Source: Mangrovibacter yixingensis
GTDB taxonomy: Bacteria; Pseudomonadota; Gammaproteobacteria; Enterobacterales; Enterobacteriaceae
Direction of reading: 5' to 3'
Length of the DNA stretch: 64,000 bases
Assembly (NCBI RefSeq): GCF_020523985.1
Contig: NZ_JAIVKM010000001.1
Span: forward strand, 806,001-870,000
The notes beneath the pieces are model-generated. The model saw only the letters and a program-made list of their open reading frames with translations, searched no databases and was not told where the DNA came from. Positions 50,322 through 59,440 of this stretch are shown in pieces (position 1 is the first letter of the stretch; each line of letters begins with the position of its first letter). The translations under genes and the position numbers were made by a program.

Positions 50322-51578
50322 ATGTGTACGAACCACCTGACACAGCAGGCCATTTTATGCGGCCATTGCGATATGCTGGTTGCTCTTCCTGCCCTTGGCA
50401 CAGGCGAGAAAGCCTGTTGCCCACGTTGTGGAAATACGCTGACTACGCGTTGGGATGAACCCCGAAAGCGGCCAACAGCTTATTCGTTGGCCGCACTATT
50501 TATGTTACTACTGGCAAACTTATTTCCTTTCGTGAATATGAGTGTTGCTGGTGTGAATAGCGAAATTTCGCTGTTATCCATACCTGGTGTGATGTTTTCT
50601 GAAGATTACGGCAGTCTGGGGTCATTATTTATGATTTTGGTCCAGGGTGTGCCCGCTTTATCGCTTGTTGCCATACTGCTACTGGTTAATCGGGTGCGGC
50701 TTAGCCCGGTGTCAAAACGGCGCCTTGCCTGGCTATTATTTCACCTGAAAAGCTGGGGGATGGCAGAAATATTCCTTGCCGGTGTCCTGGTTAGTTTCGT
50801 GAAACTCATGGCTTATGGTGATATTGGTATCGGCCTGAGTTTTATTCCCTGGTGCCTGTTTTGTGTATTGCAACTGCGCGCAGTACAGTGCGTAGATCGC
50901 CGCTGGCTGTGGAATGATATTGCCCCTGTTCCTGCTATTCCCCTGCCATTTCAACCGGGTAAAACGGGCATGAAACAAGGGCTACGTTCATGTTCATGCT
51001 GTACTGCAATTTTACCGCAGGGTGTTGAGAAGTGCCCGCGTTGCCATAGCCATGGGCATGTACGCCGTCGGCATAGCCTGCAGTGGACGATGGCATTGCT
51101 CTTTACGTCTATTATGCTGTATTTCCCCGCTAACATACTGCCCATCATGGTTACCGACTTACTGGGAAGCAAACTGCCATCCACCATTATCGCAGGGGTA
51201 GTATTGCTGTGGAGCGAAGGGTCTTATCCAGTGGCGCTGGTTATCTTCATTGCCAGTATTATGGTGCCGACCTTGAAAATGATTGCTATTGGCTGGCTTT
51301 GCCTTGATGCCAAAGGTTTTGTGCAGCGTGACAGCGAAAGAATGCATTTGGTCTACGAAATTGTTGAGTTTGTTGGGCGTTGGTCGATGATTGATGTCTT
51401 TGTGATTGCCGTATTATCGGCACTGGTCCGCATCGGTTCATTAATGAATATTTACCCGGCGATGGGAGCGCTTATGTTCGCGCTGGTGGTCATACTTACA
51501 ATGTTTGCTGCAATGACATTCGACCCGCGTCTCATCTGGGACAGGAAACCAGAATCAAGCCAAGAGGAGTTGTCGTAA
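50322..51578 (+). CDS. pqiA: Intermembrane transport protein PqiA
   Basis: The inner-membrane part of the PqiABC system, which moves lipid or other hydrophobic molecules between the two membranes; pqi is induced by paraquat through SoxS in E. coli. It has 418 residues against 417. Two tandem PqiA units each combine a zinc-ribbon cysteine cluster (CGHC with CPRCG; CSCC with CPRCHSHG) with four membrane helices. The gene starts 17 bp behind uup with AGAGGCAGGAT before the ATG. pqiB follows one base on. Confidence 0.97.
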   Translation: MCTNHLTQQAILCGHCDMLVALPALGTGEKACCPRCGNTLTTRWDEPRKRPTAYSLAALFMLLLANLFPFVNMSVAGVNSEISLLSIPGVMFSEDYGSLGSLFMILVQGVPALSLVAILLLVNRVRLSPVSKRRLAWLLFHLKSWGMAEIFLAGVLVSFVKLMAYGDIGIGLSFIPWCLFCVLQLRAVQCVDRRWLWNDIAPVPAIPLPFQPGKTGMKQGLRSCSCCTAILPQGVEKCPRCHSHGHVRRRHSLQWTMALLFTSIMLYFPANILPIMVTDLLGSKLPSTIIAGVVLLWSEGSYPVALVIFIASIMVPTLKMIAIGWLCLDAKGFVQRDSERMHLVYEIVEFVGRWSMIDVFVIAVLSALVRIGSLMNIYPAMGALMFALVVILTMFAAMTFDPRLIWDRKPESSQEELS

Positions 51579-51579
51579 C

Positions 51580-53217
51580 ATGGATTCAAACCGTGGGGAA
51601 GCAAAAGTGCATAAAGTGAAAAAATGGTCTCCAGTTTGGATCTTCCCGATCGTGACTGCTTTGATTGGTGCGTGGATCTTATTTTATCACTACAGCCATC
51701 AAGGGCCGGAGGTGACACTTATCACCACCAATGCAGAAGGTATTGTTGCTGGTAAAACGGCAATTAAAAGCCGCAGCGTGGATGTCGGGGTCGTGGAAAG
51801 TGCAGTGCTGACAGATGACCTGCACCATGTGGAAATCAAAGCACGCCTGAATACCGGCATGGAAAAACTTTTGCACAAAGATTCTGTGTTTTGGGTTGTG
51901 AAACCGCAGATTGGTCGTGAAGGTGTCAGTGGATTAAGTACGCTCTTGTCTGGTGCGTACATTGAGTTGCAGCCCGGAAAGAAAGGAGAAGCGCCAGAGC
52001 GTTATGACTTACTGGATTCTCCGCCACTTGCTCCTCCCGATGCGAAAGGGATTAGGGTTATCCTCGATAGTAACAGGGCGGGGCAACTTAACCCCGGAGA
52101 CCCGGTATTGTTCAGAGGTTACCGTGTGGGGTCTGTTGAAACCAGTACGTTCGATGCTCAGAAACGCACCATGCAGTACCAGCTATTTATCAGCGCACCA
52201 AATGATCGCCTGGTCACCACAAATGTCCGTTTCTGGAAAGACAGTGGTATAGCCGTCGATCTGACATCGGCTGGCATGCGTGTTGAAATGGGTTCTTTAT
52301 CCACCTTGTTCAGTGGCGGGGTAAGTTTTGATGTGCCGGATGGGCAATTAACCGGTGAGCCAGTGGCTGATCACAGCGAATTTCAGCTATTTGATGATCA
52401 AAAAAGCATTCAGGATTCGTTCTACACCGAGCATGCTGATTACCTGATGTTCTTTAAAGACTCCATTCGAGGCCTGCAACCGGGCGCGCCTGTAGAATTC
52501 CGTGGTATCCGCCTGGGTACGGTGCAGAAAGTGCCTTATCTGGTGCCGCAACTGCAGCAAAAGATTAATGAAGATTACCGCATACCGGTACTGGTACGCA
52601 TTGAGCCGCAGCGTATTGAGAATGAGCTGGGTGAAGCGCCTGAAGTTCAGGGGCACCTGAAAATGCTGCTTTCCCGCGGGCTCAGGGCATCCCTGAAAAC
52701 CGGTAATATTGTGACCGGGGCATTGTATATAGACCTCGACTTCTATCCTAAAGAAGCTGCTTATAAAGGCCCGCTGGAAATCGGTGCCTACCAGGTTATT
52801 CCGACGGTGAGTGGTGGTCTATCTCAAATCCAACAGAAATTGACGGATGCACTGGATAAAATCAACGCACTGCCACTTAACCCGATGTTAAACCAGGCAA
52901 CCAGTACGCTGAAAGAAACGCAAAATACCATGAAGTCGTTGCAGTCTACGTTGAACAACCTGAATAAAATTACAGGCAGTGAATCCATGCAGGGGCTGCC
53001 AGCAGATATGCAAAAAACGTTACGTGAGCTTAACCGGAGTATGCAGGGCTTCCAGCCTGGGTCTGCTGCATATAATAAAATGGTGGCGGATATGCAGCGT
53101 CTTGATCAGGTTTTACGCGAGTTACAACCGGTTCTGCAAACCCTCAATAATAAAAGTAATGCATTGATCTTCGAGGCAAAAAGCAAAAAAGATCCACAGC
53201 CGAAGGGGGCTAAATAA
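51580..53217 (+). CDS. pqiB: PqiB, MCE-domain tunnel protein
   Basis: The periplasm-spanning subunit of PqiABC; in E. coli its hexamer stacks three MCE rings and a long coiled-coil needle to bridge the envelope. It has 545 residues against 546. One N-terminal membrane helix (VWIFPIVTALIGAWILFYHY, about 16-35) is followed by three MCE domains (about 45-145, 160-265, 285-400) and a coiled-coil C-terminal region (about 420-530) with heptad-like L/I/M repeats. It overlaps pqiC by one base. Confidence 0.97.
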   Translation: MDSNRGEAKVHKVKKWSPVWIFPIVTALIGAWILFYHYSHQGPEVTLITTNAEGIVAGKTAIKSRSVDVGVVESAVLTDDLHHVEIKARLNTGMEKLLHKDSVFWVVKPQIGREGVSGLSTLLSGAYIELQPGKKGEAPERYDLLDSPPLAPPDAKGIRVILDSNRAGQLNPGDPVLFRGYRVGSVETSTFDAQKRTMQYQLFISAPNDRLVTTNVRFWKDSGIAVDLTSAGMRVEMGSLSTLFSGGVSFDVPDGQLTGEPVADHSEFQLFDDQKSIQDSFYTEHADYLMFFKDSIRGLQPGAPVEFRGIRLGTVQKVPYLVPQLQQKINEDYRIPVLVRIEPQRIENELGEAPEVQGHLKMLLSRGLRASLKTGNIVTGALYIDLDFYPKEAAYKGPLEIGAYQVIPTVSGGLSQIQQKLTDALDKINALPLNPMLNQATSTLKETQNTMKSLQSTLNNLNKITGSESMQGLPADMQKTLRELNRSMQGFQPGSAAYNKMVADMQRLDQVLRELQPVLQTLNNKSNALIFEAKSKKDPQPKGAK

Positions 53218-53786
53218 TGAAACAATGGATGGGGTTCGTGATAGCACTGGCTCTTTCGGCTTGCAGCAGCACTACTACCACTAAAATGTACCAGTTACCG
53301 GTGGATCACAGCCCGGTCGCATCTGTAAGTGGCAGCAGTGGAGCAGCTCAAAAACTTCTGTGGGTTTCGCAGGTTAATGTGCCAGATTTTCTGGCTGGAA
53401 GTGGTGTGGTTTATCAGACTTCTGATGTGAACTACGTGGTGGCTAAGCAGAACCTGTGGGCTAGTCCGCTGGACCAGCAACTGCGTGATACCCTGGTCGC
53501 AAATCTCTCTACTGCATTGCCCGGCTGGGTAGTATCTTCTCAACCACTGGGTAACGACCAGGACAGCCTGAGTGTGGTAATAAGCGGTTTCCAGGGGCGG
53601 TATGATGGGCAGGTTGTAGTGAGTGGTGAATGGCTGCTAAACCATCAGGGTGAGTATACGCGCCGCCCATTCTCCATTACTTTGCCGCAACAGGGTGATG
53701 GCTATGACGCCATGGTGAAAGCGCTGGCAGTTGCCTGGCAACAGGAAGCACGTAGTATTGCTAACCAGCTGCAGTCCCAACACTAA
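53217..53786 (+). CDS. pqiC: PqiC, outer-membrane lipoprotein of the Pqi system
   Basis: Caps the PqiB needle at the outer membrane. It has 189 residues with a lipoprotein signal, ALSAC (lipobox cysteine C17), followed by Ser-Ser at +2/+3, consistent with sorting to the outer membrane. The rest is the ABC-type auxiliary (DUF330) fold. It is coupled to pqiB by TAATGA and is the last gene of pqiABC before a strong terminator. Confidence 0.95.
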   Translation: MKQWMGFVIALALSACSSTTTTKMYQLPVDHSPVASVSGSSGAAQKLLWVSQVNVPDFLAGSGVVYQTSDVNYVVAKQNLWASPLDQQLRDTLVANLSTALPGWVVSSQPLGNDQDSLSVVISGFQGRYDGQVVVSGEWLLNHQGEYTRRPFSITLPQQGDGYDAMVKALAVAWQQEARSIANQLQSQH

Positions 53787-53804
53787 TTTACATTTCTTTT
53801 ATTC

Positions 53805-53844
53805 AGCACCTGTCTGGCATTTTTGTCGGCAGGTGCTTTTTTTT
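53805..53844 (+). terminator. Intrinsic terminator of pqiABC
   Basis: AGCACCTG (53805-53812) pairs with CAGGTGCT (53830-53837), with a 17-nt loop, followed by eight T. Confidence 0.85.
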
Positions 53845-54040
53845 GCATCAGAGACTTATCTGCCTGGAGGATAATTTGAGGTGAAAGATTATGTCAATTA
53901 TGCCTCATGAATATGACATTGGCGTGAATTTTGCGCATTGACGCTGCCCTGAAATGAGCGTATTCGTTATTAGTGATTGCACATATTGTAATCACTGTTT
54001 TCTTTTCCACCAGACAACAAATGAATGAGGGAAACGAGGC

Positions 54041-54208
54041 ATGAAGAGACAAAAACGAGATCGCCTGGAAAGGGCTCACCAGAGAGGCTATCAGGCTGGT
54101 ATTACTGGCCACTCAAAAGAGATGTGTCCTTATCAGACGTTAAATCAGAGGTCTCATTGGCTGGGAGGCTGGCGAAAAGCCATTGAGGACAAGGTGTCAT
54201 TCGCTTGA
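54041..54208 (+). CDS. rmf: Ribosome modulation factor
   Basis: A 55-residue basic protein that pairs 70S ribosomes into inactive 100S dimers in stationary phase. I translated it by hand: it begins MKRQKRDRLERAHQRGYQAG and ends KVSFA, near-identical to E. coli RMF except the C-terminal five residues. The conserved SKEMCPYQTLNQRS segment is present. A GAGGGAAACGAGGC stretch precedes the ATG. It stands alone between the pqi terminator and a terminator shared with fabA. The 196 bp upstream show no recognised sites; in E. coli the gene responds to ppGpp and CRP. Confidence 0.97.
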   Translation: MKRQKRDRLERAHQRGYQAGITGHSKEMCPYQTLNQRSHWLGGWRKAIEDKVSFA

Positions 54209-54223
54209 CCCTGTCTCTTTAGA

Positions 54224-54255
54224 GCAAAAAGAAACCTCCGCATTGCGGAGGTTTC
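54224..54255. terminator. Bidirectional terminator between rmf and fabA
   Basis: GAAACCTCCGC (54231-54241) pairs with GCGGAGGTTTC (54245-54255), an 11-bp perfect stem with loop ATT. On the minus strand it is followed by TTTTT, best suited to fabA. Confidence 0.85.
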
Positions 54256-54280
54256 GCGTTTTAGCCGGGTGGAGGCTAAA

Positions 54281-54799
54281 TCAGAATGCAGACGTGTCTT
54301 TAAACAAGCCTACTTTGAGGTCTGAGGCGGTATAAATTACACGGCCATCAACCAAAACCTCACCATCAGCCAGGCCCATGATCAGGCGGCGGTTTACCAC
54401 ACGTTTAAAGTGAATGCGGTAAGTGACTTTTTTCGCAGTAGGCAGTACCTGGCCGGTAAACTTCACCTCGCCAACGCCAAGTGCGCGGCCTTTACCTTCA
54501 CCGCCGAGCCAGCCCAGATAAAAACCGACCAACTGCCACATTGCATCCAACCCAAGGCAGCCAGGCATAACGGGGTCACCGATAAAGTGGCAGCCAAAGA
54601 ACCATAAATCAGGATTAATATCGAGTTCGGCTTCAACATATCCTTTGTCGAAATTGCCACCGGTTTCAGTCATTTTGACAACCCGGTCCATCATCAGCAT
54701 GCTAGGTGCTGGCAGTTGTGGACCTTCGGCGCCAAATAATTCGCCACGACCAGAAGCAAGTAGATCTTCTTTTGAATAAGATTCGCGTTTATCAACCAT
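54281..54799 (-). CDS. fabA: 3-hydroxydecanoyl-ACP dehydratase/isomerase
   Basis: Introduces the double bond at the C10 stage of fatty-acid synthesis by dehydration and isomerisation, the entry to unsaturated lipids. It has 172 residues, as in E. coli. The hotdog-fold active site is visible as [13 protein letters not shown] (catalytic histidine, H71 with the initiator Met) and LGLDAMWQL (aspartate). It follows lonH on the same strand; its promoter, with FabR and FadR sites, lies partly over the lonH stop. Confidence 0.98.
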   Translation of the reverse strand: MVDKRESYSKEDLLASGRGELFGAEGPQLPAPSMLMMDRVVKMTETGGNFDKGYVEAELDINPDLWFFGCHFIGDPVMPGCLGLDAMWQLVGFYLGWLGGEGKGRALGVGEVKFTGQVLPTAKKVTYRIHFKRVVNRRLIMGLADGEVLVDGRVIYTASDLKVGLFKDTSAF

Positions 54800-54837
54800 G
54801 TCTACAATAAGCCTTATTTTAGTGAAGCACGCAGGTT

Positions 54838-54855
54838 AGCGAACACGTGTACGCT
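54838..54855 (-). promoter_or_regulatory. FabR operator upstream of fabA
   Basis: AGCGAACACGTGTACGCT is an 18-bp near-perfect palindrome matching the FabR consensus (AGCGTACACGTGTTCGCT on the other strand). FabR represses fabA and fabB in response to the unsaturated/saturated acyl balance. Confidence 0.85.
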
Positions 54856-54871
54856 GAACAAGTCCGATCAG
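54854..54871 (-). promoter_or_regulatory. FadR activator site upstream of fabA
   Basis: On the minus strand CTGATCGGACTTGTTCAG, the same sequence as the known E. coli fabA FadR site. It adjoins the FabR palindrome and covers the lonH stop codon. Confidence 0.8.
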
Positions 54872-56634
54872 TTGTGGTTGAACCAGTTCAACCAACGTAA
54901 CGGCCATGGCAATCGATGCCTGGCATCCTGCTGGCTTGCCAGAGCGATGCGTTCCTGTACTAACTGCATAAGATTGTTACGCCCCTGGATTTCATCACCC
55001 CAGGGTAAACCTGTTAATAAAGGTAGAGCATCGAATACATCCTCGATAGCCCATATATAAAACTGCTCTTGTTCTACTGCGTTACGTAAAGGTTCACACA
55101 GGCTAAGATGTCGCACATTTGCCAGAGGAATAATAACGCCCTGGTTACCTGTAAGCCCACGCGCCGCACACAAAGCAAAAAAGCTTTCAATTTTCTCGTT
55201 GAGCCCGCCAACCGGCTGAGCACACCCAAATTGATCAACAGAGCCGGTAATGGCAATGTTTTGGGAAACAGGCACATCTGCCAGCGCACTAATAAAGGCA
55301 CAAAGTTCTGCCATTGAAGCGCTGTCGCCATCAACTTCGCTGTAAGACTGCTCGAACGTTAACGACGCAGAGAAAGGCAACTGTTGGTCCAGATCCAGCT
55401 CAGCCATCAGAAAGGCCTGCATAATCATCATGCCTTTGGCATGAATATTCCCGCCAAGTTCCGCTTTACGTTCAATGTCTGTCAGTTCACCGTCCCCAAC
55501 GTGCACAACGCAACTAATGCGTGATGGCTCACCAACTGGGCGGGGGTGGCCTGGAAACTCGATGACAGACAATGCATTGATTTGCCCAACCCGTTCACCC
55601 TGCGTTTCCACACGAACCTGATCGTCGAGAATATCATCCAAAATACGTTCTGCGAGATACCCCTCGCGCCAGGCTTGTTTATCCAGTAACCCTTGAAAGG
55701 ATTCACTACTAAAGATAGTGGCATCCGTTGTGGTGGCGATGGAAGTGAAAAGGCGCTCGAACCACAAAGGGTTAACTGGCAGAGAGTATTGGTCTTCGGT
55801 ATAGCGTGTTGCCAGCTCCAGTAGCCGTGGCCAGGCATCACTTGCAGGTTGTGGGAGGCCTTTTTGCAGTGCCCTGTTGTGTATCCAGTTGCGCCAGCGA
55901 ATAATGTCCTGTTCATCATTAATCAGAATTTCATCTTCGTATTCGCTATAAACCGCTATTTCCGTCATTTCTGGTGTAAGCGCTTCTAACTCCGCCAGTT
56001 CATCACGGTCGCCAACTAAAATCAGGCGAATATTCAGTGGAATGGGTGGCATTGCTATGGGCAGTGGTTTTGTCTCATCAGGTGAAAACCAGGTAAATTC
56101 CTGACGAGTTACCCACTGTTTTACTCGTAACCACAGCAAAGGTTGCTCAAGAAGTAGGCGCAAACTAAGAATAAGCACACCGCCATTGGCACGGTGCAGT
56201 AGCCCTGGGTGGGCAGAAAACACGCCATTAAACTGGCGTACACAGCCACTAATTTGTTCTGTTTCGGCCCAGGCTGTGCTGAGTATATTTGGCCGGGTAC
56301 AAAACAAGGCATCTTCTGTTTTCGGTGCTTCAAATGCTACGTCTGTACCGGAGAAACTATAGTGGCCTCCATACAGGGTATCTTTTCCAGAAAATTGCTG
56401 GGTAACCAGCTCATGAATTGTATCCAGATAAGGTTGTGTACCGGGTGCCTTGATTACCATAAAGCGTGAAGGTACAGAAGGATGCAGGAAGTGCGCCAGT
56501 GTATCTGTAAGGCGTGGCTGTATGCTCGCTAATGCCTGGGTAATAGCATCGTTATCACCTGGTTGTGTAAGCAGAGAGCCGTATGGCGTTGCATCCAGGG
56601 TAAGTGCTTGTGATGTCAGTCGATTAATGGTCAA
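54868..56634 (-). CDS. lonH: LonH (YcbZ), Lon-like protease without ATPase
   Basis: A Lon-family serine peptidase homologue. It has 588 residues against 586. The C-terminal Lon proteolytic domain carries the Ser-Lys dyad: S438 in GDSASMAEL and K481 in GGLNEKIESF, 43 residues apart as in Lon. The N-terminal 300 residues are the poorly conserved LonB-like part with degenerate nucleotide-binding features (RQFNGVFSAHPGLLHRANGG is the best conserved stretch). Substrates are not known. It is divergent from matP across 174 bp. Confidence 0.93.
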   Translation of the reverse strand: MTINRLTSQALTLDATPYGSLLTQPGDNDAITQALASIQPRLTDTLAHFLHPSVPSRFMVIKAPGTQPYLDTIHELVTQQFSGKDTLYGGHYSFSGTDVAFEAPKTEDALFCTRPNILSTAWAETEQISGCVRQFNGVFSAHPGLLHRANGGVLILSLRLLLEQPLLWLRVKQWVTRQEFTWFSPDETKPLPIAMPPIPLNIRLILVGDRDELAELEALTPEMTEIAVYSEYEDEILINDEQDIIRWRNWIHNRALQKGLPQPASDAWPRLLELATRYTEDQYSLPVNPLWFERLFTSIATTTDATIFSSESFQGLLDKQAWREGYLAERILDDILDDQVRVETQGERVGQINALSVIEFPGHPRPVGEPSRISCVVHVGDGELTDIERKAELGGNIHAKGMMIMQAFLMAELDLDQQLPFSASLTFEQSYSEVDGDSASMAELCAFISALADVPVSQNIAITGSVDQFGCAQPVGGLNEKIESFFALCAARGLTGNQGVIIPLANVRHLSLCEPLRNAVEQEQFYIWAIEDVFDALPLLTGLPWGDEIQGRNNLMQLVQERIALASQQDARHRLPWPLRWLNWFNHN

Positions 56635-56808
56635 TGTGATATTTATAAGTTAGTTGCCAAAACAGCGATTATACAATAAGCCACTTCGTGGCACACCTTA
56701 AACAAGAATGCTTTCCCCGGCAGATAAACAACTTATCATTTCAGGTACGCGAACAGGCTTAAAAGCTGATATTCTGTAGCGGGTTAACACGGTTACGCTG
56801 AGATCATA

Positions 56809-57264
56809 ATGAAATATCAACAACTCGAAAATCTCGAAAGCGGCTGGAAATGGAAATATCTGGTAAAAAAACACCGCGAAGGTGAGGCTATCACTCGCCA
56901 TATGGAAGCCAGTGTGGCACAGGAAGCAGTCTCTGCTTTGCTGGAACTTGAAAATAATCCTGTGCGCGTTCTTAGCTGGATTGAACAGCATATGAACCCG
57001 GCACTTGCTAACAGGATGAAACAGACTATTCGTGCTCGCCGTAAGCGGCACTTTAATGCCGAACATCAGCATACGCGCAAAAAGTCTATAGACCTGGAGT
57101 TTGCTGTTTGGCAGCGTCTTGCATCACTTGCCCGGCGCCGTAATAGCACGTTATCGGAAACAATTGTTCAGTTAATTGAAGATGCAGAGCGGAAAGAAAA
57201 ATATGCATCAAAAATGACAACACTTAAAGATGACCTCAGAGCATTACTTGGCGATAAAAAATAA
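56809..57264 (+). CDS. matP: Macrodomain Ter protein MatP
   Basis: Binds matS sites in the terminus macrodomain, compacts Ter, tethers it to the divisome through ZapB and displaces MukBEF. It has 151 residues against 150. An N-terminal four-helix bundle (1-75), a ribbon-helix-helix with [20 protein letters not shown] (about 89-108) and a C-terminal coiled coil (about 120-150) are visible. I did not find a clear matS (GTGACRNYGTCAC) by eye in this window, consistent with the locus lying outside Ter in E. coli. Confidence 0.97.
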   Translation: MKYQQLENLESGWKWKYLVKKHREGEAITRHMEASVAQEAVSALLELENNPVRVLSWIEQHMNPALANRMKQTIRARRKRHFNAEHQHTRKKSIDLEFAVWQRLASLARRRNSTLSETIVQLIEDAERKEKYASKMTTLKDDLRALLGDKK

Positions 57265-57303
57265 CCTGTCATTCGAGTGCTATTTTTCTCAATACTGAAA
57301 AAC

Positions 57304-57330
57304 AAAAAACCCACTTAAAGTGGGTTTTTT
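57304..57330. terminator. Bidirectional terminator between matP and ompA
   Basis: AAAAAACCCACT (57304-57315) pairs with AGTGGGTTTTTT (57319-57330), loop TAA, with U-runs for both convergent genes. Confidence 0.9.
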
Positions 57331-57343
57331 GTTGCGCGGTAAC

Positions 57344-58414
57344 TTAAGCCTGAGGCTGAGTTACAACGTCTTTAACGCCTTTAACTTCGATCTCAACACG
57401 ACGATCCGGAGCCAGGCAATCGATCAGCGCTGCACGTGCTTTCACGTTGTTGCAGGTGCTGCCGGTAACCGGGTTAGATTCGCCCATACCACGTGCAGAG
57501 ATTTTGTTAGCCGGGATACCTTTAGAAACCAGGTAATCAACAACGCTTTGTGCGCGCTGTTCAGACAGTTTCTGGTTGTAGGAATCAGAACCGATACGGT
57601 CAGTGAAGCCCAGAACAACAACAGAACCATCTTTAGGATCCAGGTTGCTCAGCTGAGTGTACAGCTGGTCAAGAGCCTGGCGGCCTTCAGGTTTCAGGCT
57701 GGATTTGCCGAAAGTAAACAGCACATCAGATTTCAGAGTGAAGTGCTTAGTGCTTACTTCAGGAGCCGGAGCCGGAGCAGGAGCCGGAGCAACTACCGGA
57801 GCGGGTTCGCTCTGACCGAAACGGTAGGAAACACCAACACTCAGCATACCGTTATCAGGACGGGTACCAACGGTACCAGCATCACCGATATTGTTAACCC
57901 ACTGGTATTCCAGGCGGGTTGCGATTTCCGGAGTGATTGCATATTCAACACCGCCAGCGAATACTGGAGAAACGCCAGTATCGTGGTTTTTCAGGTTTTC
58001 TGAGCCATTGTTCAGTTTAGAATCAGCACGCCATACCATGCCACCCAGACGAGTATAAACATCCAGATCGTCCATTACTGGGTAGCTCAGTTTAGCAGTC
58101 AGCTGAACGCCTTGAGCTTTGAATGCACCGTTAGTTTCACTGCCTTTGTAAGGCATGCGACCTAACCAGTCATAACCCATTTCAAAACCAACGTACGGGT
58201 TAACCTGGTAACCGCCATATGCACCAGCACCCAGTTGGCTTTCATGGGTCGGGCCATTGTTTGCAGAATAGCCATTGCCATAGAAACCGGTATCGTGGTA
58301 CTGGGACCAACCCAGTTTACCACCTGCATACCAGGTGTTATCCATCGGTGCTGCCTGTGCTACGGTAGCGAAACCAGCCAGTGCCACTGCAATTGCGATA
58401 GCTGTCTTTTTCAT
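57344..58414 (-). CDS. ompA: Outer-membrane protein OmpA
   Basis: An abundant structural protein: an eight-stranded barrel in the outer membrane joined to a periplasmic domain that grips peptidoglycan. It has 356 residues. The signal peptide ends at A21 (VAQA-APMDN), the barrel runs to about 195, then an Ala-Pro repeat hinge ([10 protein letters not shown]) and the OmpA C-terminal domain with [20 protein letters not shown], plus the disulfide pair in STCNNVK and IDCLAPD. The ATG at 58414 follows GAGGCGCAAAAA exactly as in E. coli; the open frame upstream is leader. Surface loops differ from E. coli. Confidence 0.98.
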   Translation of the reverse strand: MKKTAIAIAVALAGFATVAQAAPMDNTWYAGGKLGWSQYHDTGFYGNGYSANNGPTHESQLGAGAYGGYQVNPYVGFEMGYDWLGRMPYKGSETNGAFKAQGVQLTAKLSYPVMDDLDVYTRLGGMVWRADSKLNNGSENLKNHDTGVSPVFAGGVEYAITPEIATRLEYQWVNNIGDAGTVGTRPDNGMLSVGVSYRFGQSEPAPVVAPAPAPAPAPEVSTKHFTLKSDVLFTFGKSSLKPEGRQALDQLYTQLSNLDPKDGSVVVLGFTDRIGSDSYNQKLSEQRAQSVVDYLVSKGIPANKISARGMGESNPVTGSTCNNVKARAALIDCLAPDRRVEIEVKGVKDVVTQPQA

Positions 58415-58548
58415 TTTTTGCGCCTCGTTATCATCCAAAAGGCCATAGGTCTTTAAATCAATCAAAACCCACGGTTAAATCCTTCACCCGGGTTATAGCT
58501 CAATTGCCACTCTACCGATAAGCTCGGTTTATAATGAGCAACCCTGGC
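58415..58548 (-). promoter_or_regulatory. ompA 5' leader
   Basis: About 134 nt from the inferred start (GCCAGGGTTGC on the minus strand) to the ATG, almost the E. coli length. Blocks such as TATCGGTAGAGT, GGTGAAGGATTTAACCGTG and TTTTGGATGATAACGAGGCG are shared with the E. coli leader, which stabilises the mRNA and is bound by the small RNA MicA. Confidence 0.65.
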
Positions 58549-58555
58549 GAGTTAA

Positions 58556-58583
58556 AGTCTACAACTTAGTTAGAAACTTACAA
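58556..58583 (-). promoter_or_regulatory. ompA promoter
   Basis: On the minus strand, -35 TTGTAA (58578-58583) and -10 TAGACT (58556-58561), 16 bp apart, in a context that equals E. coli ompA (CACTTGTAAG and GTTGTAGACTTT). Confidence 0.65.
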
Positions 58584-58773
58584 GTGTGAACTCAGTCAGA
58601 CATATGAAAAAAATCTGACGATAGATTAAATTTTTACGGCAGAATGGACACGAGGTACTGCGCACAAAAAGTGAATCTTTTTGTGGAAATCCCGTCAGAC
58701 ACGGCTTTTCTGATGCTGATTATTTCCAGTTATTCAGATGAATCGCCACGTCCAGGAATTATCCTAAATTTAC
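58584..58773. other. Gap between sulA stop and ompA promoter
   Basis: No gene is seen. Two weak hairpins are present: CACAAAAAG/CTTTTTGTG (58663-58671 with 58677-58685) and GTCAGA/TCTGAC (58595-58600 with 58614-58619). Neither is a convincing sulA terminator, because a U-run is missing. Confidence 0.4.
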
Positions 58774-59292
58774 TTAGTGATACAAATTTGATTGAATTTT
58801 TATCCCGAAATTTTGTCTCTCGCTCAAATTAACCTGAGAAACAGGGCGCATGATAAACCCAATCGCCTGCCCTTCCTCGGCTGATTGCTGCAATAATGAC
58901 CGTTCTTGATCACTCAATTCCTCTGGCAACCAGCCAATAACTACACTGTAGTTACCGGATTTTAAGGCTCTGGCCATAGCCGAAACAGTTGTGGGTTGTT
59001 GTTCCTGCCGAGCCTGAACATGCATAATTTTGGACAGGGGCAAGCCCGAAGAAACCAGCCATTGGCGGTTGAGTTTTTGCCCTGGTGTTATCCATAGTTG
59101 CCAACGCGCTTGTTGGCTTAACTGACGCAGCAGTGGTAAGAGGATCAATTGAGACATCCAGGGTTGGTCTTCACGAAACACCATTTCACTGACAATACCT
59201 TGTGAGATAACGGGCTGTTCTTCTAAACCAGCCTGATAATGCTCATTACGATGGTGAGTGACACTTCGGTTTTGGTAAGCCAATGCGTTCAT
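58774..59292 (-). CDS. sulA: SOS cell-division inhibitor SulA
   Basis: Binds FtsZ and blocks septation while DNA damage is repaired; degraded by Lon. It has 172 residues against 169 in E. coli, less conserved than its neighbours. The FtsZ-binding core (PWMSQLILLPLLRQLSQQARWQLWITPG, broken here only for reference; residues about 44-71) and the C-terminal YH that Lon recognises are present. A perfect-length LexA box lies 19 bp upstream of the ATG. The gene sits between ompA and tfoX as in E. coli. Confidence 0.96.
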   Translation of the reverse strand: MNALAYQNRSVTHHRNEHYQAGLEEQPVISQGIVSEMVFREDQPWMSQLILLPLLRQLSQQARWQLWITPGQKLNRQWLVSSGLPLSKIMHVQARQEQQPTTVSAMARALKSGNYSVVIGWLPEELSDQERSLLQQSAEEGQAIGFIMRPVSQVNLSERQNFGIKIQSNLYH

Positions 59293-59310
59293 AATGAATA
59301 CCGCCTCTGT

Positions 59311-59330
59311 TACTGTATGAATATACAGTA
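59311..59330 (-). promoter_or_regulatory. LexA (SOS) box of sulA
   Basis: TACTGTATGAATATACAGTA: CTGT-N8-ACAG with the flanking TA on both sides, an almost ideal LexA site, placed over the sulA promoter region. Confidence 0.9.
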
Positions 59331-59360
59331 ATGCGCAATGCGCGAAAGATCAACAAAAAA

Positions 59361-59382
59361 TTTTGGAAATTCCCTCGCAAAA
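59361..59382 (+). promoter_or_regulatory. CRP-S type site upstream of tfoX/sxy
   Basis: A 22-bp site beginning TTTTGGAAATT and ending CCCTCGCAAAA. The right half TCGCAAAA is the perfect CRP-S half-site, and the left half keeps TTTTG and A8. E. coli sxy is activated from such a Sxy-dependent CRP site, giving positive autoregulation. A TGTAAT hexamer at 59405-59410 is a possible -10. Confidence 0.6.
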
Positions 59383-59416
59383 TAAACAACAACTAACATG
59401 AGGATGTAATGGAACC

Positions 59417-59440
59417 TTGCCCTGGAAGGGTAACTTTTTT
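59417..59440 (+). terminator. Terminator-like hairpin in the tfoX leader
   Basis: TTGCCCT (59417-59423) pairs with AGGGTAA (59427-59433) with one G-T pair, loop GGA, followed by C and six T. It lies between the candidate promoter and the tfoX start at 59509, so it could attenuate transcription. E. coli sxy has a structured leader that limits translation, but this exact feature is read from the sequence only. Confidence 0.5.

Noticed and set aside
53894-54112. 72-codon minus-strand frame over the rmf start
   Set aside because: Antisense to the rmf promoter and coding start; no motif.
57320-58003. 227-codon plus-strand frame over ompA, with an Arg-Ser repeat
   Set aside because: The RSRSRSRS stretch is the complement of the OmpA Ala-Pro hinge; it begins in the terminator. 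A shadow.
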